Shown: piece after piece, positions 13,989 through 19,070 of the stretch
Position numbering within the stretch: position 1 is the stretch's first letter
How the letters are laid out: every line of letters starts with the position of its first letter
Assembly: GCA_964435595.1 (NCBI GenBank)
Contig: CAYSZV010000029.1
Location: forward strand, 1 to 19,070
Direction: 5' to 3'
Origin: Izemoplasma sp964435595
Lineage (GTDB): Bacteria > Bacillota_I > Bacilli_A > Izemoplasmatales > Izemoplasmataceae
Length of the DNA: 19,070 nucleotides
Made by a program: the position numbers and the translations under genes
The notes under the pieces: generated by a model
What the model saw: only the letters and a program-made list of their open reading frames with translations
Told to the model about the DNA's origin: nothing
The model's database searches: none

Positions 13989-15545
13989 ATGTTAGAAGTA
14001 ATTCTAAGCATCATTGGCGGTCTGTTGTTCGGAATTTTTGGTGGCGTATTCCTTGGTATGTTTATTGGGGATCGCGGTATAAATAAAGCCAGAGAAAAGG
14101 CAAATCTACTGATTGAAGAAGCAGATAAACAAGCGGAAAAAAATAAGAAACAGTCTCTATTAGAAGCGAAAAAAGAAATTCATAATTTAAGATTAGATGC
14201 GGAAAAACTAATAAAAGAGCGTAAAAGTGAAATTGCAGGTGCGGAAAACAAACTTATGCAACGTGAACAAGCTTTGGATAACCGAAGTTCTAATTTAGAT
14301 AAACGTGAGTCAAATTTAGATAAAAAAGAAGAGACTATTGATCGCAAAAAACAATCGCTAGAAGACAAAAATAACAGACTTGATGTAATGATCGAAGAAC
14401 AAAACACAAAATTATTGGAGATTTCAAGATTTACTGTTGAACAAGCAAGAGAATTAATTTTTAAAAGAGTAGAAGATGAGATGGCAGCAGAAATTGCAGC
14501 ATATATTAAAGAAGAGGAAGAAAAAGCGAAATTAGATGTTGATAAAAAAGCAAAACATTTACTTGGTGGAGCTCTTCAAAAGTATGCACAAGAAGTTACA
14601 AGTGAAAGAACTGTTTCAGTAGTAGCGTTACCGAACGATGAAATGAAAGGTCGTATTATTGGACGTGAAGGAAGAAACATTAGAACAATTGAAGCATTAA
14701 CAGGTGTAGATTTAATTATTGATGATACACCAGAAGCAGTCGTGCTATCAGGATTTGATCCAATTCGTAGAGAAATTGCAAAACGTACGATTGAAAGTTT
14801 AGTAGCAGATGGACGTATTCACCCTGGTAGAATCGAAGAAGTTGTTGAAAAAACAAGAAGTGAAGTAGACAGATTTATTCGTGACAAAGGGGAAGAAGCT
14901 GTATTCGAAGTTGGAATTGGTAGAATTCATCCAGATTTATTGAAATTATTAGGAAGATTACACTTTAGAACATCATATGGACAAAATGTATTAAGACATT
15001 CAATTGAGTGTGCATTCCTTGCTGGAAAACTAGCAGCTGAAATCGGTGAAGATGAAGTGTTAGCAAAACGTGCAGGACTATTACATGATATTGGAAAAGC
15101 AGTTGACCACGAGATGGAAGGTAGCCATGTAGAAATCGGTATTGACCTTGCAAATCGTTACAAAGAACCATTCGCAGTAATTGATGGAATTCGTTCTCAC
15201 CATGGTGAACATGAACCAGAAACAATTATTGCAGTATTGGTAGCAGTTGCAGATACATTAAGTGCAGCAAGACCTGGTGCAAGAAGTGAAAGTTTAGATT
15301 CTTATATTAAACGTCTTGAACAATTAGAAACAATTTCAAAAGATATCGAAGGCGTTGAACACGCATACGCTATCCAAGCAGGACGTGAAGTTAGAGTTAT
15401 TGTTGAACCTTCAAAAGTGGATGATGTAATGGCATATAAAATTGCACGTGACATCAAAGAAAAAATTGAAGAACAACTATCTTATCCTGGTACTATTAAA
15501 GTTACAGTTATCAGAGAAACAAGAGCTCAAGATATCGCTAAATAA
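13989..15545 (+). CDS. rny: Ribonuclease Y
   Basis: RNase Y is a membrane-bound endoribonuclease that starts mRNA decay in Firmicutes. The 518-residue product has an N-terminal membrane helix (about residues 4-25) and a long charged coiled coil to about residue 190, including short repeats of the N-L-D-K-R/K-E-x type. The KH domain is centred on G-R-I-I-G-R-E-G-R-N (221-230) followed by I-R-T-I-E-A-L-T-G-V-D-L-I-I-D-D-T-P. The HD catalytic domain has H366-D367 in L-L-H-D-I-G-K-A and a second metal-site stretch H-H-G-E-H-E-P-E. All key elements are present and length is normal. Its ribosome site is CGGAGTGATG-like, just before ATG 13989. Position after recA is conserved in many Firmicutes. It is monocistronic here: own promoter and terminator. 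Confidence 0.97.
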   Translation: MLEVILSIIGGLLFGIFGGVFLGMFIGDRGINKAREKANLLIEEADKQAEKNKKQSLLEAKKEIHNLRLDAEKLIKERKSEIAGAENKLMQREQALDNRSSNLDKRESNLDKKEETIDRKKQSLEDKNNRLDVMIEEQNTKLLEISRFTVEQARELIFKRVEDEMAAEIAAYIKEEEEKAKLDVDKKAKHLLGGALQKYAQEVTSERTVSVVALPNDEMKGRIIGREGRNIRTIEALTGVDLIIDDTPEAVVLSGFDPIRREIAKRTIESLVADGRIHPGRIEEVVEKTRSEVDRFIRDKGEEAVFEVGIGRIHPDLLKLLGRLHFRTSYGQNVLRHSIECAFLAGKLAAEIGEDEVLAKRAGLLHDIGKAVDHEMEGSHVEIGIDLANRYKEPFAVIDGIRSHHGEHEPETIIAVLVAVADTLSAARPGARSESLDSYIKRLEQLETISKDIEGVEHAYAIQAGREVRVIVEPSKVDDVMAYKIARDIKEKIEEQLSYPGTIKVTVIRETRAQDIAK

Positions 15546-15570
15546 AAGACACAATTTTGTGTCTTTTTTT
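15544..15570 (+). terminator. Rho-independent terminator of rny
   Basis: Arms at 15544-15554 and 15557-15567 are perfectly complementary (AAAAGACACAA with its partner), with T run to 15570. The stop codon TAA (15543-15545) overlaps the left arm. Confidence 0.88.
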
Positions 15571-15621
15571 CTAGCATTCTTTTTTTATATAATATAAAAA
15601 AACCTATTTCATAAAAAAACG

Positions 15622-15635
15622 TGATAACGCTTTCA
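15622..15635 (+). promoter_or_regulatory. Candidate CcpA binding site (cre)
   Basis: TGATAACGCTTTCA matches the cre consensus TGWAANCGNTNWCA at all fixed positions except the fourth. It lies about 160 bases upstream of the opp promoter, within a hairpin-rich stretch. Whether this organism has CcpA cannot be seen here, and the distance is long for direct repression. Confidence 0.45.
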
Positions 15636-15796
15636 AAAGCGAACTTTATTTTTGCTTTTTTATGATTTTTCTAATTATCAAATAATGAAAAAAGGAAATG
15701 TAGTATACAAGAGCAAAAACACCAGTCTTTTACTAATCAGAAGTATAATTTTTGTCAATAAAAGTCATGTAACCGTTCTCTAAGAAAGATTCAGCG

Positions 15797-15824
15797 TTGC
15801 AAATGGTGTATAGTCTTGTATAAT
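15797..15824 (+). promoter_or_regulatory. opp operon promoter
   Basis: TTGCAA (15797-15802) is 16 bases before TATAAT (15819-15824). It precedes oppB with a leader of about 25 bases. Confidence 0.7.
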
Positions 15825-15856
15825 GTTAAATAAGAAAGATTATGAGAGGTGAATCT

Positions 15857-16777
15857 ATGGGAAATTATTACATTAAAAGATTTTTGTCAATGATTTTGAC
15901 ATTATTCTTAATTGTTACCATTACGTTTTTCTTAATGAGAGCAATTCCGGGGGGACCATTTACGAGGGAAAAACCATTGCCACCAGAGATCGTTGCACGA
16001 CTTGAGGCAAAGTACAATTTGGACGCACCATTAATTGTACAATATTTTGATTATATGAAGGGATTGGTTACGTTTGATTTAGGACCATCATATAAAGAGT
16101 TGGGAGTTTCTGTAAACGATATGATTTCTAACGGATTTCCAACTAGTGCTAAGATAGGGGGATTGGCTACGCTGTTGATTATTACAGTAGGAGTTCCAAT
16201 TGGTATTGTCTCTGCACTGAAATCAAACGGGATAGTTGATTATGGTGTTATGCTATTGGCTACGCTTGGTGTAACTTTACCGAGTTTTGTACTTGCAACT
16301 GGATTTATTTACATTTTTGCTGTTTCATTGGGTTGGGTAGAAGCAACGCGACTTAATTCTTGGACTTCTTACATTGGTCCGGTGCTTTGTTTATCTGGGT
16401 ATTCTTTAAGTTTTGTTGCGAGACTAACTAGATCAAGTAAGTTAGAAGTATTACAACAAGATTATATCCGTACTGCAAGAGCAAACGGGATTAATGAGTT
16501 TAAGGTTATTATGAAACATGGATTGAAAAATTCTTTGATTCCTGTAATTACATATGTTGGACCAATGATCGCAGCAATATTAACTGGATCATTTGTTATT
16601 GAGACAATGTTTGATTTACCTGGTATGGGGACATATTTCGTGTCTGCTGTATCAAATCGTGATTATACAGTAATTATAGGGATGACAGTATTCTATGCAG
16701 CATTCTATGTTGTGATGGTATTCTTGGTTGATATAGCGTATTCATTTATTGATCCAAGAATTAAGTTGGGAGCGTAG
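15857..16777 (+). CDS. oppB: Oligopeptide ABC transporter permease OppB
   Basis: OppB is one of the two membrane subunits of an oligopeptide importer (or related dipeptide/nickel system). The 306-residue product starts with a membrane helix preceded by Y-Y-I-K-R-F and has the hallmark P-G-G-P-F after it, then N-L-D-x-P-x-x-x-Q-Y. The cytoplasmic coupling loop reads D-Y-I-R-T-A-R-A-N-G, and the following K-H-G-L-K-N-S-L-I-P-V-I-T is typical. E-T-M-F-D-L-P-G-M-G and the terminal D-P-R-I-K-L-G-A end are also family marks. I chose ATG 15857: GAGGTGA at 15845-15851 is its ribosome site, while ATG 15842 would place the site inside the gene. No oppA is in view upstream. Confidence 0.94.
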   Translation: MGNYYIKRFLSMILTLFLIVTITFFLMRAIPGGPFTREKPLPPEIVARLEAKYNLDAPLIVQYFDYMKGLVTFDLGPSYKELGVSVNDMISNGFPTSAKIGGLATLLIITVGVPIGIVSALKSNGIVDYGVMLLATLGVTLPSFVLATGFIYIFAVSLGWVEATRLNSWTSYIGPVLCLSGYSLSFVARLTRSSKLEVLQQDYIRTARANGINEFKVIMKHGLKNSLIPVITYVGPMIAAILTGSFVIETMFDLPGMGTYFVSAVSNRDYTVIIGMTVFYAAFYVVMVFLVDIAYSFIDPRIKLGA

Positions 16778-16786
16778 GTGAGTATT

Positions 16787-18430
16787 ATGGGTAGAAATTT
16801 TAACTTCGTATCGAAAGAGAAGAAACAAGATACTGAACAAATTAGACGAAGTCTTACTTACTGGCAAGATGTTTGGAGAAGACTAAAAAAGAATAAACTG
16901 AGTATGTTAGGTCTTGGAATAGTTATAATTGTTGTATTAATCGCAATTTTCGGACCAATGTTTAGACCTATGACATATTCTCAACAATTTGCAAGATTAG
17001 AAAATCTTCCTCCAAAACTTGATTTGTATGAGTTAGAAGAAGGAAAGTATATTTTTAGAACAGAAGATTACAATTTGATTGAATTTGATGATAGTGGTGA
17101 AGTTGTAACATTGATTAGAGAAATTGATCGTGATGAGGTTTCAAAGGTTAATCAATATGCGTATGGTGTAGAGTATGAGTACGATTTTATTGAAGGAACA
17201 AGCTTTCCGTTACCAGCTTCTGTTACGTTAGATCCAGACATCGCATATAGCGAAGTATGGGGAATCGGATTTAGAGATATTTCAGAAGTATCTGGTGATG
17301 ATAGTGTTGTAGTTGCTTATGTTCATCCAGATAGTCCAATATTAGATGGAGATTTAACGATTGGTGTTGAGCCTGAATCATTGGTAGGCTTAGTTATTGA
17401 TCAGTTCATCTTCGCGGATACTGATACAAATCCAGATATCATTGATTTCTACACGATAAAAAGCCAAATTGGCTCAACTCGTGTGGTATTAGAGATGGAA
17501 CGAATTGTATTTTCTACTGGGGAATTGAAAGGATCATTATATTCTTTAAGTTCATTAGAGTCAGAACGAATTATATTAGATTATTCATTAAAATCTATGG
17601 ATCCTGAAGATAGACCAGCAGGGTATGAAGATGTTGAATATATCTTTACATATAAAGGCGAAGAAGTTACAGAATTATATGGTACAGTTAGAAATAGTGC
17701 CTTTCCTTGGGGAACAGATGCCTTAGGTAGAGACTTGTTAACAAGAGTTATGTATGGTACTAGAATTTCTTTATTGGTTGCCTTAATTGCGACTCTAGTA
17801 AACTTCTTTATTGGAGTTACTTATGGTAGTGTATCAGGATTGAAAGGTGGACGTGTCGATAATATGATGATGAGAATTGTAGATATTATCAACTCTATTC
17901 CTTTGGTTCTATATGTTATCTTATTGATGGTGTTATTACGTGAACTTGTATGGCAAGTAAATATATTTGGTAATAATGTTGTCTTATTCAACGGAAAAGA
18001 CGGGTTTACAACAATTGTTATCGCATTAGGTAGTGTATACTGGGTTGGTATGGCACGTCTAGTTCGTGGACAAGTTCTGGGATTAAAAGAACAAGAATAC
18101 GTTTTAGCAGCGAGAACGATTGGTGTTTCAAATCGAAAAATTATATTTAGACATTTAATTCCAAATGCATTGGGTCCAATTATTGTTTCAATGGCAATGA
18201 TGATTCCAAGTGCTGTATTTACAGAAGCGTTCTTAAGTTTCATCGGAATTGGTGTATCTGTTCCTCAGGCTTCACTAGGAACATTAGCAAATGATGCACT
18301 GGGTGGAATTTTACGTTATACATACCAATTGATTTATCCATCAATGGCAATTGCGGTTACGATGCTAGGGTTCAACTTCCTAGGTGATGGACTGCGTGAT
18401 GCGTTAGATCCAAGATTGAGAAAAGGCTAG
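16787..18430 (+). CDS. oppC: Oligopeptide ABC transporter permease OppC with large inserted domain
   Basis: OppC is the second membrane subunit of the importer. At 547 residues it is far longer than the usual 290-350. The normal parts are recognisable: N-terminal cytoplasmic stretch and first helix (about 39-60), the conserved F-P-W-G-T-D-A-L-G-R-D-L-L-T-R (about 306-320), the remaining helices, coupling loop Y-V-L-A-A-R-T-I-G, R-H-L-I-P-N-A-L-G-P, and the C-terminal L-G-D-G-L-R-D-A-L-D-P-R. About 240 acidic residues between residues 62 and 305 are the insertion, predicted outside the membrane. A part at about 174-241 (V-A-Y-V-H-P-D-S-P near its start, R-V-V-L-E-M-E-R near its end) faintly recalls a PDZ fold, a guess only. 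The start is ATG 16787: GTG 16778 is part of the AGGTGAG ribosome site, which overlaps the oppB stop. Confidence 0.92.
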   Translation: MGRNFNFVSKEKKQDTEQIRRSLTYWQDVWRRLKKNKLSMLGLGIVIIVVLIAIFGPMFRPMTYSQQFARLENLPPKLDLYELEEGKYIFRTEDYNLIEFDDSGEVVTLIREIDRDEVSKVNQYAYGVEYEYDFIEGTSFPLPASVTLDPDIAYSEVWGIGFRDISEVSGDDSVVVAYVHPDSPILDGDLTIGVEPESLVGLVIDQFIFADTDTNPDIIDFYTIKSQIGSTRVVLEMERIVFSTGELKGSLYSLSSLESERIILDYSLKSMDPEDRPAGYEDVEYIFTYKGEEVTELYGTVRNSAFPWGTDALGRDLLTRVMYGTRISLLVALIATLVNFFIGVTYGSVSGLKGGRVDNMMMRIVDIINSIPLVLYVILLMVLLRELVWQVNIFGNNVVLFNGKDGFTTIVIALGSVYWVGMARLVRGQVLGLKEQEYVLAARTIGVSNRKIIFRHLIPNALGPIIVSMAMMIPSAVFTEAFLSFIGIGVSVPQASLGTLANDALGGILRYTYQLIYPSMAIAVTMLGFNFLGDGLRDALDPRLRKG

Positions 18431-18439
18431 GTGAGAAAG

Positions 18440-18838
18440 ATGAAGAAATTATTAGAAGTCAAAAACTTGAAAACTTCATTCTATACTCATTTAGGTGAAG
18501 TACAAGCAGTAAGAGGGATCAACTTCGAATTAAACGAAGGAGATGTCTTAGGAATTGTTGGTGAATCAGGAAGTGGTAAAAGTGTTACCTCATTGAGTAT
18601 TATGAGATTAATAGGAACTCCTGGTGAAATCAAAGATGGTAAAGTTATATTTAATGGAATCGACTTATCGACATTATCGAAAAAAGAAATGGAAGGATAC
18701 AGAGGAAATGAAATAGCTATGATTTTCCAAGATCCTATGACTTCACTTAATCCTGTGTTTAAAATTAAAAATATAATGACTGAAGTAATAATGAGACATC
18801 AAAAAATGAGCAAGAAGCAAGCAGTGGAAAGAGCAATT
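18440..18838 (+). pseudogene. oppD: Oligopeptide ABC transporter ATPase OppD, truncated at a foreign junction
   Basis: OppD is one of two ATPases of the importer. The first 133 codons are normal: V-K-N-L-K-T-S-F-x-T start, Walker A G41-E-S-G-S-G-K-S48, S-I-M-R-L-I, and Q97 in M-I-F-Q-D-P-M-T-S-L-N-P-V. After A-I (codon ending 18838) the homology stops: the family would continue with a helix such as E-L-L-x-x-V-G-I, but the frame goes on into unrelated high-GC sequence and ends at TGA 18905-18907. The remaining 60% of the protein (signature, Walker B, H-loop, peptide-transporter C-terminus) is absent. The start is ATG 18440; the GTG at 18431 belongs to the ribosome site AGGTGAGA, which overlaps the oppC stop. 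It is probably an intact gene cut by misassembly, not a true pseudogene. Confidence 0.88.
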
Positions 18839-19070
18839 GACGCCCGAACAGTATTACGTGCTGCGTCAGAAAGGCACCGAGCGTCCGTATGTAAACCAGT
18901 TCGATGAACACTTCGAACCCGGCATCTACGCTTGTGCGGGTTGCGGGCAGGAGTTGTTCCACTCGGATACCAAATTCCAATCCGGCTGTGGTTGGCCCGC
19001 GTTCTATGCGGCTCAGGCAGGCGACCGAGTCACCCTGCTTCCAGATCATTCGCACGGCATGGTCCGCACC
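18837..19070 (+). CDS. msrB: Foreign-looking MsrB fragment (peptide-methionine (R)-S-oxide reductase)
   Basis: In the frame starting at 18837 (one base off the oppD frame), the sequence reads L-T-P-E-Q-Y-Y-V-L-R-Q-K-G-T-E-R-P-Y and continues for 78 codons to the window edge without a stop. It contains the zinc-site C-x-x-C (C-A-G-C), S-D-T-K-F-x-S-G-C-G-W-P-A-F-Y and H-S-H-G-M-V-R-T, all diagnostic of MsrB, which reduces methionine-R-sulfoxide in proteins. The catalytic cysteine region would lie beyond the window. There is no start codon or ribosome site at the junction. G+C is about 59% by hand count, against about 35% in the preceding 60 bases, and codon choice (CTG, CGT, CCG, GGC) is unlike every other gene here. 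It probably comes from another organism, of proteobacterial-like composition. Confidence 0.9.
   Translation, partial: MTPEQYYVLRQKGTERPYVNQFDEHFEPGIYACAGCGQELFHSDTKFQSGCGWPAFYAAQAGDRVTLLPDHSHGMVRT

Larger units (their letters stand above)
15571..15856. other. Intergenic region before oppB: AT palindrome and nested hairpins
   Basis: This 286-base gene-free stretch holds an AT-only palindrome (15581-15601) and a long A/T stem (CATAAAAAA at 15610-15618 with TTTTTTATG at 15656-15664). Inside this stem lie a candidate cre site and a smaller hairpin (CGCTTT at 15628-15633 with AAAGCG at 15636-15641). From 15665 to about 15790 I see no gene, RNA gene or strong motif, only AT-rich sequence. The oppB promoter follows. 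An 11-base direct repeat TAAGAAAGATT starts at 15781 and 15831. Confidence 0.5.

Noticed and set aside
14260..14380. Tandem repeat in the RNase Y gene as a separate repeat element
   Set aside because: The N-L-D-K-type repeats are part of the coiled coil that is expected in RNase Y.
15781..15841. Direct repeat TAAGAAAGATT flanking the opp promoter as an operator pair or insertion scar
   Set aside because: Only 11 AT-rich bases, with no inverted symmetry and no inserted element between them other than the promoter.
17462..17474. Palindrome AGCCAAATTGGCT inside oppC
   Set aside because: Short arms around one base, within coding sequence, with no promoter or T run nearby; probably chance.
18837..19070. 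A natural horizontally transferred msrB inserted in oppD
   Set aside because: No repeat, transposase, start codon or ribosome site marks the border, the frame enters MsrB just inside its conserved region, and it runs to the window edge. A chimeric join explains this better.

Overview
This window is an AT-rich, monoderm-type bacterial segment, roughly one third G+C by eye, with strong AGGAGG/AGGTGA ribosome sites, TATAAT promoters and U-tailed hairpin terminators. The gene set (comEA-comEC-holA-rpsT synteny, CvfB, UPF0178, YebC, PgsA-RecA-RNase Y, a lipoprotein-dependent ABC importer, OppBCD) points to the Firmicutes or a walled/Mollicutes-adjacent relative (Erysipelotrichia, Acholeplasma/Izemoplasma-like groups). 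TGA works as a stop (the first partial gene ends in TGA directly in a terminator), so this is the standard code, not the Mycoplasma code. I cannot place the genus.

Layout, left to right. 1-254: end of a DUF2087 gene and its terminator. 299-3950: DNA-uptake genes comEA and comEC (overlapping), then holA. 3968-6222, minus strand: ribosomal protein S20; a UPF0178 protein coupled by an ATGA overlap to a secreted/membrane protein of unknown function; a CmpB-like membrane protein. 6272-7993: cvfB and yebC. 8011-10906: a MarR regulator with a well-placed palindromic operator, then a polar-amino-acid ABC importer (lipoprotein, permease, ATPase). 10909-13844: an MFS transporter, pgsA and recA. 13868-15570: RNase Y. 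15571-18838: a long intergenic region with a candidate cre site and promoter, then oppB, oppC and the first 133 codons of oppD.

The last ~230 bases do not belong with the rest. Composition jumps to about 59% G+C (hand count) and the reading frame encodes the N-terminal half of a methionine sulfoxide reductase B, broken into the middle of oppD. A chimeric assembly end is the simplest explanation.

Most interesting biological points: (1) the amino-acid ABC ATPase lacks about 27 residues, exactly the segment that carries the switch histidine (H-loop); (2) OppC is 547 residues long because about 240 extra residues are inserted between its first membrane helix and the conserved GTDALGRD motif; (3) a 22-bp palindrome fills the spacer of the marR promoter; (4) extended -10 promoters (TGnTATAAT) recur before many genes, some with extremely short predicted leaders; (5) a terminator-like hairpin lies early inside comEC. 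I see no mobile element, CRISPR array, tRNA or rRNA, and no clear novel multi-gene defence or metabolic system.
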